The notes: generated from the letters alone by a model not told the origin. A DNA stretch of 64,000 nt from an uncultured Bacteroidales bacterium (GCA_944323505.1 CALUST010000015.1:119407-183406), one strand, 5' to 3'; counted from the stretch's first letter, positions 18,837 to 28,295 are shown. Translations and numbers: made by a program.

Positions 18837-19553
18837 CTATTCTGCTGCAGGGGCTGCGTCTGTTGCTGCAGAGTCTGCAGGCGCAATGTCCGCTGTGTCC
18901 GTGGCTTCCGCCTTGGTCTCCTCAGGAAGGTCAGGGCGTACAGATATTATGCGGATGTCCTTTACCGGCCTGTCCTTGGCCCCTGTCTGCACGGCAGCAA
19001 TCTTGTCGATGACATCGAATCCGTCAACCGTCTCTCCGAATACGGTATACTGTCCGTCAAGTTGTGCACATGTGCCCTCGTCCTGCACAATGTAGAACTG
19101 GGAGCCGGAAGACTCCCGTTTCGGGTTGGCCGCGTCTCCTCTGCGTGCGGCGGCAAGCGCCCCTTTCTTGTGCCTCAGTTCCGGCAGGATTTCAGCAGGT
19201 ATGGTGTATCCCGGTCCGCCTGTGCCGTACATGTCGGCCATTGAGGAGTCCTTTGTGAGAGGGTCTCCTGTCTGGATCATGAATCCGTTGATTACGCGGT
19301 GGAAAAGCACTCCGTCATAGAAGCCTTCCGAAGCGAGTTTTACGAAATTGTCCCTGTGCAGAGGGGTCTGGCTGTAGAGTCTCACCTTGATTGTCCCCAT
19401 ATCAGTGACGATGTCGAATACCGGTTCATCAGACAGGACCGTCGGGTCGAATGTCATCCCGTCCTGTCCGTCTTTCTGTCCCGAGCAGTTGCATGATACT
19501 GCTGCAGAGCCTATTCCGAATAGAATCATAAGATTGATTAAAATACGTTTCAT
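18837..19553 (-). CDS. Cyclophilin-type peptidyl-prolyl isomerase lipoprotein
   Basis: 238 residues from the ATG at 19553; the longer frame upstream crosses the promoter box and lacks a signal peptide. A lipobox (GSAAVSC) precedes the cyclophilin domain: GTIKVRLYSQTPLHRDNF, FYDGVLFHRVINGFMIQTGDP, then SSGSQFYIVQDE and QYTVFGETVDGFDVIDKI. The FHRV...FMIQ motif holds the catalytic Arg. It should speed proline isomerisation in envelope proteins. The last 30 residues are a low-complexity Ala/Asp/Glu tail with no known role. Confidence 0.9.
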   Translation of the reverse strand: MKRILINLMILFGIGSAAVSCNCSGQKDGQDGMTFDPTVLSDEPVFDIVTDMGTIKVRLYSQTPLHRDNFVKLASEGFYDGVLFHRVINGFMIQTGDPLTKDSSMADMYGTGGPGYTIPAEILPELRHKKGALAAARRGDAANPKRESSGSQFYIVQDEGTCAQLDGQYTVFGETVDGFDVIDKIAAVQTGAKDRPVKDIRIISVRPDLPEETKAEATDTADIAPADSAATDAAPAAE

Positions 19554-19575
19554 GTCAGTTTCTTGATGGTTTGTG

Positions 19576-19583
19576 CAAAAATA
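19576..19583 (-). promoter_or_regulatory. -7 box for the cyclophilin gene
   Basis: Reads TATTTTTG on the minus strand, 23 bases before the cyclophilin start. It matches TAnnTTTG exactly. Confidence 0.5.
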
Positions 19584-19611
19584 ATAAAGTGTTCCGTAAT
19601 TCTGCATATCT

Positions 19612-19643
19612 TTTGACATCCTGTCCCGATTTTTCTAATTTTG
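19612..19643 (+). promoter_or_regulatory. Promoter of the flippase gene
   Basis: TTTG (19612-19615), a 20-base spacer and TAATTTTG (19636-19643) match the Bacteroidetes -33/-7 pattern. Transcription would start near 19649, before ATG 19675. Confidence 0.6.
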
Positions 19644-19674
19644 CATCCTGTTTTCCTTGATATTCAAGACAGAT

Positions 19675-21234
19675 ATGGCAAATCCTTTAAGACAGCTTGC
19701 AGGCGAGACCGCTATATACGGGCTAAGTACGATACTTGCCCGCGTCATCAATTTCCTTTTCGTCCCTTTCTATACAAGGATGCTGACAACCGCCAGTTAT
19801 GGCGTTGTCACGGAGTTCATGGCATATATCGCTGTCCTGCAGGTCGTCCTCACTCTCGGGCTTGAGACCGGGTGCTTCCGGTTCGCGAACAAGGAGGGCG
19901 TCAATCCGAGGGCGGTCTATACAGGGGCGTTGTCCGCCGTCTTCGGACTCAATGCCGCTTTCCTGGCTCTTGTGGTCTGCTTTGCGGGGCCTATAGCCTC
20001 CTGGCTCGGATATGGGGGCTATGAGAACTGTGTCATGTATGTGGGAGGCATACTTTTCCTGGATTGTGTCACAGCCATTTTCTTTGCCAGATACCGTCAG
20101 GAGCACAAGGCGCTCAGGTTCGCCATATTCAAGACCGTGAAGATATTGACGGAGACGGCAGGCAACCTGCTCCTCTTCTTCTGGTTCGCTCCGTGGTGTG
20201 CGCACCGGGCGGCTGAGGCAGGTGTCGAAGTGTCTGCCCTGACGTCTTCAGACATCTGGCTGCTGCATTTCGTCTCCTCCAGCCCGGACTTCTCCTATGT
20301 CATTTTCGCCATCCTCGTGAGCAGCGTGGTGTGCGCCCTGCTCTTCGTCCCCGACCTGTTCAGGATGAGGTTTGTGTTTGACAGGGCTTTGCTCCGGAAG
20401 ATGCTTCTCTATTCCCTTCCTCTGATGGTGGCGGCCCTGCCTGGCATCATCAACGACTTCCTTGACAGGATACTGTTCAGATATTTTGATACGGGATCCG
20501 AGGTGTGGCAGTCGAGCCTGGGCATTTTCCAGGCCGGGGTGAAACTCTCTGTCATCATGTCCCTTTTCATACAGATGTTCCGTTTCGCCGCAGAGCCGTT
20601 CTTCTTCCAGAGGGCGGGGGACAAGGATTCCAAGGTGCTATATGCCGATGTGATGGAATATTTCACCGCTTTCTGCGGTCTGGTGTTTCTCGGGGTCATC
20701 CTGTATATTGATGTCATATCTCTCATTCTCGGACGCGATTTCAGGGAGGGGGTGAGCATAGTACCGATAATGCTCCTGTCCTATATGCTTCTCGGGATGC
20801 AGTTCAATGTCTCGATGTGGTATAAGCTTTCTGGCAGGACGTCTGTGGCGATATGGATCACATTGGCTGGACTCCTTGTGACTGCTCTGGTGAATGTCAT
20901 CTTCATGCCGCGTTTCTCCTACCATGCGGCGGCCTGGGGACATCTCGCGAGTTATGTGGTGATGCTGGTGATCAATGTGATGCTCGGCAGAAGATACTAT
21001 CCTATCCCGTACCGCTGGGGGAGGATTGCCGTGGTGTTCGCTGTCATGGGGGTCGTGTATCTGCTGTCCACGCTTTCCGGGAGGCTGCTTTTCCCGGATG
21101 CGGACTTCGTCTCTGACGGGGCTGGAATGGCGGGAAAGCTGCTGGTGAATACAGCCCTTATCGTGTCCTATCTTGCCGCAGTCTGGCTGATGTTCCGCAA
21201 AGACAGACTCAGAAATAGCGTTTCTCGTTCCTGA
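19675..21234 (+). CDS. MATE/Wzx-type polysaccharide flippase
   Basis: 519 residues from ATG 19675 (MANPLRQLAGETAIYGLS). About 12 to 14 hydrophobic helices fill the protein, with the N-terminal pattern TILARVINFLFVPFYTRMLT seen in oligosaccharide flippases, and a polysaccharide biosynthesis C-terminal part. Such proteins flip lipid-linked sugars across the inner membrane. No glycosyltransferase genes are adjacent, so this is not a capsule locus; its next neighbours are peptidoglycan elongation genes. A lipid II or O-antigen unit are both possible cargoes. Its last 26 bases overlap the end of rodA on the other strand. Confidence 0.85.
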   Translation: MANPLRQLAGETAIYGLSTILARVINFLFVPFYTRMLTTASYGVVTEFMAYIAVLQVVLTLGLETGCFRFANKEGVNPRAVYTGALSAVFGLNAAFLALVVCFAGPIASWLGYGGYENCVMYVGGILFLDCVTAIFFARYRQEHKALRFAIFKTVKILTETAGNLLLFFWFAPWCAHRAAEAGVEVSALTSSDIWLLHFVSSSPDFSYVIFAILVSSVVCALLFVPDLFRMRFVFDRALLRKMLLYSLPLMVAALPGIINDFLDRILFRYFDTGSEVWQSSLGIFQAGVKLSVIMSLFIQMFRFAAEPFFFQRAGDKDSKVLYADVMEYFTAFCGLVFLGVILYIDVISLILGRDFREGVSIVPIMLLSYMLLGMQFNVSMWYKLSGRTSVAIWITLAGLLVTALVNVIFMPRFSYHAAAWGHLASYVVMLVINVMLGRRYYPIPYRWGRIAVVFAVMGVVYLLSTLSGRLLFPDADFVSDGAGMAGKLLVNTALIVSYLAAVWLMFRKDRLRNSVSRS

Positions 21235-22669
21235 CCAGGGCTATGAAAATGAACAGCATGACGGAGAATGTCAGGAGCGATGACCCTCCGTAGCTCAGGA
21301 ACGGAAGCGGGATGCCGATGACCGGCATGATGCCGATAGTCATGCCTATGTTGATGAACAGGTGCATGAATATGCACCCTGCCACGCAGTATCCGTAGAT
21401 TCGGGTGAATGCCTCCCTGCTGTGCTCGGCATCGGTTATGATGCGCCAGATCAGCATCACATAAAGGATAATGACGAGTGCCGCCCCCAGGAAGCCCCAC
21501 TCTTCTCCAATGGTGCAGAATATGAAGTCGGTGCTCTGCTCCGGCACGAATCCGTAGGTGGTCTGCGTGCCTTTCAGGAATCCCTTGCCGACAAGACCTC
21601 CCGAACCGATGGCTATCATGGACTGGTTGACGTTGTATCCGACTCCCGAAGGGTCATCCTTCAGCCCGAGCAGGACTTCGATGCGTTTTCTCTGATGGTC
21701 CTGCAGGACATCATGGAAGAGGAAGTCCACGGAGAATGTGAAGACAATCCCTATCAGGAACGCCGCTATTGAAAGCCATCTGAACGGACTGGCTGCCCTG
21801 TATGCCCTGTATGCAAAGTACGGCAGGGAGACGGCTACGGCCACGCAGATTATGTACTCAGGCCTGAACTTGGATATGAACGCCCCCGGATTGTCTGTCA
21901 TTCCTGCAAGCCAGTCGAGCAGGAAAGGGATGCCGGCGAGTACGGCGAAAATCGGGAGATATACCTTGAACCATTGCTTTATCCTGTCTGAATAAAGGGC
22001 GTTGCAGAGGGTGATGATGACGGCAAGCATCAGTATTGATGCATACGATGATATGGTCAGGGTGACAATGAATACCGCTATCGCAATCCCTATCATGAAC
22101 AGAAGCCATCCCGACAGACCCTCCCTGTAGAGCATGAATACGAAGCCGACGTACACCAGCGCGGAGCCTGTCTCGCTTTGCGCTACTATTATGGCCATCG
22201 GGACAAGTATTATGGCTGCCGTCAGCAAGAAGTTGCGGAGATTGCCCAGCCTGTAGCCAGACTGGCTCATGACGGCTGCCAGCATGAGGGATGTGGCGAT
22301 TTTTGATATCTCAGCAGGCTGGAAACTCACCGGCCCGAACGAGAACCACGACCTGGAGCCTTTCACTTCCGTCCCGAGGAAGATCACGCCTATGAGCAGC
22401 AGCAAGGTGACGATGTATATCGGCAGCGACAGGCTTTCATAGATTCTCGGGTTGAGGACGAACAGTATCAGGGCGGCGAAGCCTATTGATATGGCCATCC
22501 AGATGAACTGTTTCCCGCTCCTGCAGGAGGGATCGAAGATGGAGGACGGCTCGGATGAGTGGATTGATGCATATATGTTGACCCAGCCGATGATTATCAG
22601 CAGGATGTAATAAGTCACCAGTTTCCAGTCAATCGTCTCTATCAGTCCTCTTCCGCTGAATCTGTTCAT
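21209..22669 (-). CDS. rodA: Rod-shape peptidoglycan glycosyltransferase RodA
   Basis: 486 residues with ten or so membrane helices and the FtsW/RodA/SpoVE signature: EVKGSRSWFSFGPVSFQPAE, LVYVGFVFMLYREG, and GFVPEQSTDFIFCTIGEEWG, then GIPLPFLSYGGSSLL near the end. RodA polymerises glycan strands during side-wall growth with PBP2. A long extra segment at about 240-330 separates the two conserved halves, as in other Bacteroidetes RodA proteins. It starts one base after the PBP2 gene ends, the last gene of the mre operon. Confidence 0.95.
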   Translation of the reverse strand: MNRFSGRGLIETIDWKLVTYYILLIIIGWVNIYASIHSSEPSSIFDPSCRSGKQFIWMAISIGFAALILFVLNPRIYESLSLPIYIVTLLLLIGVIFLGTEVKGSRSWFSFGPVSFQPAEISKIATSLMLAAVMSQSGYRLGNLRNFLLTAAIILVPMAIIVAQSETGSALVYVGFVFMLYREGLSGWLLFMIGIAIAVFIVTLTISSYASILMLAVIITLCNALYSDRIKQWFKVYLPIFAVLAGIPFLLDWLAGMTDNPGAFISKFRPEYIICVAVAVSLPYFAYRAYRAASPFRWLSIAAFLIGIVFTFSVDFLFHDVLQDHQRKRIEVLLGLKDDPSGVGYNVNQSMIAIGSGGLVGKGFLKGTQTTYGFVPEQSTDFIFCTIGEEWGFLGAALVIILYVMLIWRIITDAEHSREAFTRIYGYCVAGCIFMHLFINIGMTIGIMPVIGIPLPFLSYGGSSLLTFSVMLFIFIALVRNEKRYF

Positions 22670-22670
22670 G

Positions 22671-24512
22671 TCATTCCGGTTTTACCTTGTCCATCAGATT
22701 GCCCTCCAGCACGCGGGTCTCAAGTGCCTTCCTGTTTTCCCCGATTTCGTCGTTGAGGTATTTCTCCACCAGCAGGGAGGCTATCGGGGCCGCCCATCTC
22801 GCCCCGAAAGAGCCGTGTTCGATATATGCAGCCACGGCAATCCGGGGATTGTCCTTCGGTGCAAAGCAGATGAATACGGAGTTGTCGTCTCCGCGCGGGT
22901 TCTGCGCCGTGCCCGTCTTGCCGCAGATGTCCAGCCCCTCGACTGCCGCCACGGTTCCCGTTCCTCCAGAGCCGTAGCCGCTGTTCACGGCCCGGTACAT
23001 CCCCTCGACCAATGCCGGGAAATAGGACGTGTCGACCATAGTGTATTGACGTTCGTAATACTTGCTGTCTATTGAGACGCTGCCCGTGCCCTTTATCAGG
23101 TGCGGAATGTAGTAGTAGCCTCTGTTCGCCATTATTGCGCACAGGTTTGCGAGGTGGAGAGGAGTGCATCCGATTTCCCCCTGCCCGATTGACAGCGAGA
23201 TGACGTTTGTGGCTTTCCACCGTCCCTCCCCGTAGACTGAGTCGTAGTATCCCGCATCAGGGATTGTCCCTCCGAGTTCGGACGGAAAGTCGCTCCCGAG
23301 CCTCTCCCCGAATCCGAAGCTTCTGACATATCTGTTCCATACATCCATCCCTTCAGAGACTGAGCCGTACTTGGGATTCTCCAGTATGTCCCGGAATACA
23401 TAGCAGAAATAGGCGTTGCATGACATCATCACCGCCTCCTCCAGATTGAGAGGGGACCTGTGGTCATGGCATCCCAGCTTGTTCCTCCCGAAATGATAGC
23501 CCATGCGGCACGGATACTCTGTCCCGGGGGTGTAGACCCCTTCCTGGAGCCCGATGAGCCCGTTTACGAGTTTGAACACCGAGCCGGGAGGATAGGCGGA
23601 CTGCACTGCCCTGTTGAACATGGGTTTGTACGGGTTCTCCGCAATCTCCCTGTAATGGCTGCCTATGTCGGCAAGTATGTCCACGTCTATTCCGGGGCTT
23701 GACACGAGGGTCAGAATCTCTCCCGTGGAAGGCTCTATCGCCACGAGGCTGCCGACCTTGTTCTTCATGAGTTCCTGCCCGTAGTGCTGGAGTTCCGCAT
23801 CTATTGTGGCCACTATGTCCTTTCCCGGTATCGCCTCCTTGTCCATCTCCCCGTCCTTGTATCTCGACTCTATCCTGTTGTGGGAGTTGCGCAGAAAGAT
23901 GTTGTAGCCCTTTTCCCCTCTGAGGTATTCTTCGCAGGTGGCTTCGATGCCTGTCTTGCCGATATAGTCCCCGGCCTTGTAGACCTCGGGATTGTTCTCA
24001 ATGTCTTTTGCGCTCACCTCCGAGATATAGCCGAGCAGGTTTCCACCTGCGTTGTACGGATAGTCCCGTATGTTCCTGGCCTGTCCCCTGAAGCCCGGGA
24101 ATCTGTATGCGACTTCGGCGAATCTCATGTATATCTCAGGCGGCAGGTGGGTGAGCATCACTACAGAGCGGTAGCCTATCTTCCTCCTGTCCCGGTAGTA
24201 GCCGTCCATCTTCTCTTTCAGGAATTCCGGGGATATCTCCAGTATGTCGCACAGTTCCAGGGTGTCGAACACCCCCACTTCCTTTGGCGTGACGAGCATG
24301 TCGTAGGCGACCTTGTTGCCGACCAGGATCTTGCCGTTGCGGTCATAGATTATCCCTCTGGTCGGATAGATGACGGCATGGACCATCGAATTGTTGGATG
24401 CGTCGGTCTTGTACGAGTCGTCTATTATCTGGATGTAGAACAGTTTGCCGATGAGTATCGCTGCCGCTACGGCCAGACCAGTCAGAAATTTATTTGTCCT
24501 GTCCAGTTTCAT
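22671..24512 (-). CDS. mrdA: Penicillin-binding protein 2
   Basis: 613 residues. A single N-terminal membrane helix (about 10-30) precedes the PBP dimerisation domain (RGIIYDRNGKILVGN) and the transpeptidase domain with all three active-site motifs: SVFK (Ser311), SCN (364-366) and KTG (532-534). It crosslinks peptidoglycan in the elongation complex with RodA. It sits 11 bases after mreD and 1 base before rodA. Family length is normal. Confidence 0.96.
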   Translation of the reverse strand: MKLDRTNKFLTGLAVAAAILIGKLFYIQIIDDSYKTDASNNSMVHAVIYPTRGIIYDRNGKILVGNKVAYDMLVTPKEVGVFDTLELCDILEISPEFLKEKMDGYYRDRRKIGYRSVVMLTHLPPEIYMRFAEVAYRFPGFRGQARNIRDYPYNAGGNLLGYISEVSAKDIENNPEVYKAGDYIGKTGIEATCEEYLRGEKGYNIFLRNSHNRIESRYKDGEMDKEAIPGKDIVATIDAELQHYGQELMKNKVGSLVAIEPSTGEILTLVSSPGIDVDILADIGSHYREIAENPYKPMFNRAVQSAYPPGSVFKLVNGLIGLQEGVYTPGTEYPCRMGYHFGRNKLGCHDHRSPLNLEEAVMMSCNAYFCYVFRDILENPKYGSVSEGMDVWNRYVRSFGFGERLGSDFPSELGGTIPDAGYYDSVYGEGRWKATNVISLSIGQGEIGCTPLHLANLCAIMANRGYYYIPHLIKGTGSVSIDSKYYERQYTMVDTSYFPALVEGMYRAVNSGYGSGGTGTVAAVEGLDICGKTGTAQNPRGDDNSVFICFAPKDNPRIAVAAYIEHGSFGARWAAPIASLLVEKYLNDEIGENRKALETRVLEGNLMDKVKPE

Positions 24513-24523
24513 CGGTCCCGCGC

Positions 24524-25039
24524 TTATTTCTTTTCATCAGGAAGCATGACAGCCGCAGCGGCCATCGAAAGCAGGTAGCCGGCGCCGAGTGACGCAGCGA
24601 AGCGTGCCAGATTGAACCACATAGGCCTTGTGCCTGCCCCGTCCGCAAGGATGTAGACGCCCAGGAAGACAGCCTGGCAGATAAGCACGGCTGCAGAGAT
24701 GCGTACCGCCCCGTATTTCCTGAAGGATATGCTTTCGCCTCTTTCTATGACATCCTCATCGAACAGGAGCATGGTCAGCGGCCTCCTTATCAGCGCAACC
24801 GGGACAGCTGCGAGTGCATTAAGCCCTATAAGCCCCTCCGCCAATGCATCGACAGCCAGCCCTGTGACGAAGGCGATGAGCATGGAAAGTATGGTCCCGA
24901 TGCTTGTCGGGAGACAGAATATCATCACCGGGAGCAGAGACAGTGTCACGTATGCGCTCAGATGGAAGCAGTTGCAGATGATGATCTGAACCACTGTCAT
25001 CGCCACATAGAGCAGTCCGAAATGTTGTGCCGTCTTCAT
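24524..25039 (-). CDS. mreD: Rod-shape protein MreD
   Basis: 171 residues, almost all membrane helices, with the MreD-like pattern LSLLPVMIFCLPTSIGTILS and GLAVDALAEGLIGLNALA. It joins MreC to the elongation machine in the inner membrane. The start overlaps the mreC stop by four bases (ATGA), so translation is coupled. Confidence 0.88.
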   Translation of the reverse strand: MKTAQHFGLLYVAMTVVQIIICNCFHLSAYVTLSLLPVMIFCLPTSIGTILSMLIAFVTGLAVDALAEGLIGLNALAAVPVALIRRPLTMLLFDEDVIERGESISFRKYGAVRISAAVLICQAVFLGVYILADGAGTRPMWFNLARFAASLGAGYLLSMAAAAVMLPDEKK

Positions 25040-25854
25040 TCTTTCTCCAGTTCTTCCAGTTCCTCTTTTCCTATGTTGTTGACTATCGTCACATATCTCA
25101 ATGTGCTGAAGTCCTCGAACAGGCTGACCTGTATCTCGTATGTCGCCCCGTTCACCACGCGGGCCTCCCCGATGGTGCCCAGAGGGATGTCAGGAGGGAA
25201 TATCGATGAATATCCGCTGGTATAGACAGTGTCGCCTGGGGTGAGCCTGATGTGGTGCGGGATTTCCCCGAGTATCGCCCCGCTGCTTGTCCTTCCGTCC
25301 CAGTCAAGCGGCCCGACCGGACCTGTCCTGCCGATTCTCGCGCTGATGCTTATGCCTGAGTTGCGGAATGACAGGGCGTATGAATAGTGTCTGCCGACGG
25401 CATCGACAATGCCTATCGCCCCTTCGCTTGTGATGAGGCCCGACCTCTCTTCCACGCCGTCCTCATAGCCTTTCCCTACTATCATGTAATTGTGCTGGCT
25501 GTTGTTGCCGAGTTTCACGATGGTCGCGGGGATGTACCTGTATTCTCCTACGGTATCCACGGCCGTGTTGATGTCGGTCGCATAGTCCATGCCTGTGACC
25601 ATCTGGTAATATCTGACCTTTTGCGCCAGCCTGAAATTCTCATCGGCAAGCTCGTCGTTCTTTTTCTTCAGGGAGAAATAGTATCTCACAGATTCAGTGC
25701 CGCCCCAGACATTGGCAAGGATGACATGGACGCCTTTGGATATCCAGAGATTCTGCATTGTGCCCGAATGCCGCAGCATACTCAATGCAGCTACCTCCAA
25801 GACGATGAAGATAGCTGCACAGGTTATGATTGATATGCCTTTCCTCCGCTGCAT
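25036..25854 (-). CDS. mreC: Rod-shape protein MreC
   Basis: 272 residues. One N-terminal membrane helix (about 8-26) is followed by a coiled coil (about 65-90, SLKKKNDELADENFRLAQKV) and the two beta-barrel domain with GLITSEGAIGIVDAVGRHYS and GDTVYTSGYSSIFPPDIPLG. MreC links cytoskeletal MreB to PBP2 in the periplasm. It starts one base after the mreB stop. The C terminus is Glu-rich. Confidence 0.94.
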   Translation of the reverse strand: MQRRKGISIITCAAIFIVLEVAALSMLRHSGTMQNLWISKGVHVILANVWGGTESVRYYFSLKKKNDELADENFRLAQKVRYYQMVTGMDYATDINTAVDTVGEYRYIPATIVKLGNNSQHNYMIVGKGYEDGVEERSGLITSEGAIGIVDAVGRHYSYALSFRNSGISISARIGRTGPVGPLDWDGRTSSGAILGEIPHHIRLTPGDTVYTSGYSSIFPPDIPLGTIGEARVVNGATYEIQVSLFEDFSTLRYVTIVNNIGKEELEELEKE

Positions 25855-25855
25855 C

Positions 25856-26878
25856 CTATCTCATGAGGAACTGGTAGTTTGCAGTGTTCTTGAGTGCGAG
25901 GCAGGTCCCTCTGGCCACGGCCCTCAGCGGGTCTTCTGCCACGTGGAACGGGATGTTCACTTTCTCGGAAAGTCTCTTGTCAAGGCCTCTCAGCAGTGCT
26001 CCTCCGCCTGACAGGTAGATGCCGTCCTCCACAATGTCGGAATAGAGCTCCGGCGGAGTCTGCTCAAGCACATGAAGTATGGCCGACTCGATGTTCGATA
26101 CTGACTTGTCAAGGCAGTGGGCAATCTCCTGATAGGTGATGGTCGCCTCGACCGGATGGGCGGTCATGAGGTTCGGACCTCTTACCACGAACGGCTCCGG
26201 CTCCACATCGAGATCCGGAATCACGGCTCCTACGGCAATCTTGATCCTTTCGGCGGTGATTTCTCCCACCTTTATGTTGTGCTGCTGCTTGAGGTAGTAC
26301 TGGATGTCGCTCGTGAATACGTCTCCAGCCACCTTGATGCTGTTCTGCTTCACTATGCCTCCGAGGGAGATGACGGCTATCTCGGTAGTGCCTCCTCCGA
26401 TGTCCACCACCATGCAGCCCTTAGGCGCCTCCACGTCAAGCCCGATACCGAGTGCGGCGGCCATAGGTTCAAAAATGAGATACACATCACGGCCTCCGGC
26501 GTGCTCGGAAGAGTCCCTTACAGCCCTGATTTCCACCTCGGTACTTCCTGACGGGATGCCTACCACTATCTTGAGGTTCGGCGTGAAGAGCGACCTGCGC
26601 CTGCTGTTCACTTCCTTTATGAATCCCCGGATCATCATTTCCGCGGCATTGAAGTCAGCGATGACCCCGTCTCTGAGAGGACGGATGGTCTTGATGCCGG
26701 GATTCTCCCTTTCTTTCATTTTCTTCGCTTTCTGACCCAAGGCTATCATTTTACCTGTGCTGGTCTCTATCGCCACGATGCTCGGCTCGTCGAGCACGAT
26801 CTGGTCATTCTGGAATATGACGGTATTGGCGGTGCCGAGATCTATGGCAAGTTCCTGCGTCAAGAATGAAAATCCCAT
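25856..26878 (-). CDS. mreB: Actin-like rod-shape protein MreB
   Basis: 340 residues, normal for MreB. Actin-type nucleotide motifs are visible: DLGTANTVIF near residue 13, VVDIGGGTTEIAVIS at about 157, and YLSGGGALLRGLD near 290. It forms membrane filaments that guide side-wall synthesis. It is the first gene of the five-gene operon mreB-mreC-mreD-mrdA-rodA, and is divergent from ispD. Confidence 0.97.
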   Translation of the reverse strand: MGFSFLTQELAIDLGTANTVIFQNDQIVLDEPSIVAIETSTGKMIALGQKAKKMKERENPGIKTIRPLRDGVIADFNAAEMMIRGFIKEVNSRRRSLFTPNLKIVVGIPSGSTEVEIRAVRDSSEHAGGRDVYLIFEPMAAALGIGLDVEAPKGCMVVDIGGGTTEIAVISLGGIVKQNSIKVAGDVFTSDIQYYLKQQHNIKVGEITAERIKIAVGAVIPDLDVEPEPFVVRGPNLMTAHPVEATITYQEIAHCLDKSVSNIESAILHVLEQTPPELYSDIVEDGIYLSGGGALLRGLDKRLSEKVNIPFHVAEDPLRAVARGTCLALKNTANYQFLMR

Positions 26879-26966
26879 TTTCGTCTAATTTATCTTCAGT
26901 TCAACGTCTGCGGCGATATTTGAGTGCCGGTAAGCCCTGCTTTTCGCCATTGTAAAAATATCCTGA

Positions 26967-26974
26967 CAAAAATA
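26967..26974 (-). promoter_or_regulatory. -7 box for the mre operon
   Basis: TATTTTTG on the minus strand, about 90 bases before mreB. The divergent ispD box lies only 22 bases away, so the two promoters overlap and could interfere with each other. Confidence 0.5.
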
Positions 26975-26995
26975 CTAAAAAGTTACAATATATCG

Positions 26996-27003
26996 TATAT
27001 TTG
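26996..27003 (+). promoter_or_regulatory. -7 box for ispD, close to the start codon
   Basis: TATATTTG matches TAnnTTTG. Only seven bases separate it from ATG 27011, so the transcript would begin at or next to the start codon and be leaderless or nearly so. Confidence 0.5.
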
Positions 27004-27010
27004 TCTTGAT

Positions 27011-27739
27011 ATGGAACGAAAAAAATATCTGTTGCTTATGGCCGGAGGCAGCGGGACAAGGATGGGGGCGTCCGTGCCCAAGCAATTCCTTGATCTTGAC
27101 GGCAAGGCCATCCTGCATTTCACCATGGACCGCCTGTGCGCGGCGATACCGGGACTTAAAGTCGTGACAGTCCTGCCTGACAGCCATGTCGCGACATGGA
27201 GACGTTACTGCGCCGGACACAATGTGACGGTTCCCCAGACGATTGTCCGAGGTGGCATATCCCGTTTCCATTCTGTCAGGAACGGGCTTGAGAAAGTGCC
27301 TGACGGGGCAGTGGTGGCTGTGCATGACGGAGTCCGGCCGCTTGTGCGGGGCGAGGTCCTGAGGAGGATATTCTCCGCAGCTGAGACTTCTCCTGCAGTC
27401 ATTCCGGTCATCCCGAGTGTCGACACCCTCCGGGCCGTCAGGAGACGGGAACTGCCTGACGGACAGGTGGTGTTTGAGCCTGTCCCCGGTGTCTCGCCCG
27501 ACAGGAACATGCTGTTCAGAGTCCAGACCCCCCAGGTCTTCCATTCCGAACTGCTCAAGGCGGCGTATTCGCGCCCGTATGAGACTTCGTTTACCGATGA
27601 TGCCACAGTGGCCGAGGCAGCCGGCATCCCTCTTTCATTTGTCGAGGGCGACCCGCTCAACATAAAAATAACCACCCCCGACGATCTTGTGTTCGCGAAG
27701 GCGGTGCTTTCTGTGTGGGGAGATTCTGTTGTACGCTGA
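27011..27739 (+). CDS. ispD: 2-C-methyl-D-erythritol 4-phosphate cytidylyltransferase
   Basis: 242 residues from ATG 27011; the longer frame upstream crosses the promoter box. The nucleotidyltransferase loop is LMAGGSGTRMGASVPKQF, followed by VRGGISRFHSVRNGL, VAVHDGVRPLV and FTDDATVAEAAG, all typical of IspD. It makes CDP-methylerythritol in the non-mevalonate isoprenoid pathway, which supplies undecaprenyl carrier for the wall genes around it. No ispF is adjacent. It converges with the Lrp regulator with a four-base gap. Confidence 0.95.
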   Translation: MERKKYLLLMAGGSGTRMGASVPKQFLDLDGKAILHFTMDRLCAAIPGLKVVTVLPDSHVATWRRYCAGHNVTVPQTIVRGGISRFHSVRNGLEKVPDGAVVAVHDGVRPLVRGEVLRRIFSAAETSPAVIPVIPSVDTLRAVRRRELPDGQVVFEPVPGVSPDRNMLFRVQTPQVFHSELLKAAYSRPYETSFTDDATVAEAAGIPLSFVEGDPLNIKITTPDDLVFAKAVLSVWGDSVVR

Positions 27740-27743
27740 AAGC

Positions 27744-28259
27744 CTATTCCAGACCTCTTTCTCTCTTCGTGCTCGCAGAAAAGCTCGTGTTCTGGTATTC
27801 CTTGACCCATACCTGGCGTTCGATGGACTGATCCAGGGATATCTGGGTCTCTGTCGCCTGCACGTATGGTATCTTCTGGATGGTGTTCACGAGGATTTCC
27901 ATCAGGTGGTCATGGTTGAAACAATAGATTTTCAGGAGAAGCGGATATTTTCCGGTGACGAAATGACATTCCACGACTTCGGAAATCTTTTTCAATGCAT
28001 CGATTACGTCCGGGTATTTGTTTGCCTCAGACAGGGATACGCTCACGAAAGCGCATACGTCAAGTCCCAGTGCCTGCGGTTTGACGAGGAGACGGGAGCC
28101 GGTAATGACCCCGTTTGCCTCAAGTCTCTTGACCCTCTGGTGGATAGCCGCACCTGATACTCCGCATTCTCTGGCGATTTCGAGGAACGGCATACGGGCA
28201 TTCTTTACAAGAAATGACAGGATTTTCTGGTCAATCTGATCAATGTGATAGGTGGACAT
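27744..28259 (-). CDS. Lrp/AsnC-family transcription regulator
   Basis: 171 residues from the ATG at 28259 (a start two codons earlier is possible). The N-terminal winged helix (IDQKILSFLVKNARMPFLEI, then CGVSGAAIHQRVKRLEANGVI) and the C-terminal RAM ligand domain (VSVSLSEANKYPDVIDALKK, VTGKYPLLLKIYCFNHDHLM) are plain. Lrp-type proteins form octamers and respond to amino acids. The gene is alone on its strand; its target is not evident here. Confidence 0.93.
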   Translation of the reverse strand: MSTYHIDQIDQKILSFLVKNARMPFLEIARECGVSGAAIHQRVKRLEANGVITGSRLLVKPQALGLDVCAFVSVSLSEANKYPDVIDALKKISEVVECHFVTGKYPLLLKIYCFNHDHLMEILVNTIQKIPYVQATETQISLDQSIERQVWVKEYQNTSFSASTKRERGLE

Positions 28260-28295
28260 AGGCAATGATATTTATCATGTTTGTTTTTCAAAACG

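Noticed and set aside
24512-24540. Frameshift or gene loss in the mre operon
   Set aside because: Gaps are only 1 to 11 bases and all five genes are full length with active-site motifs intact.
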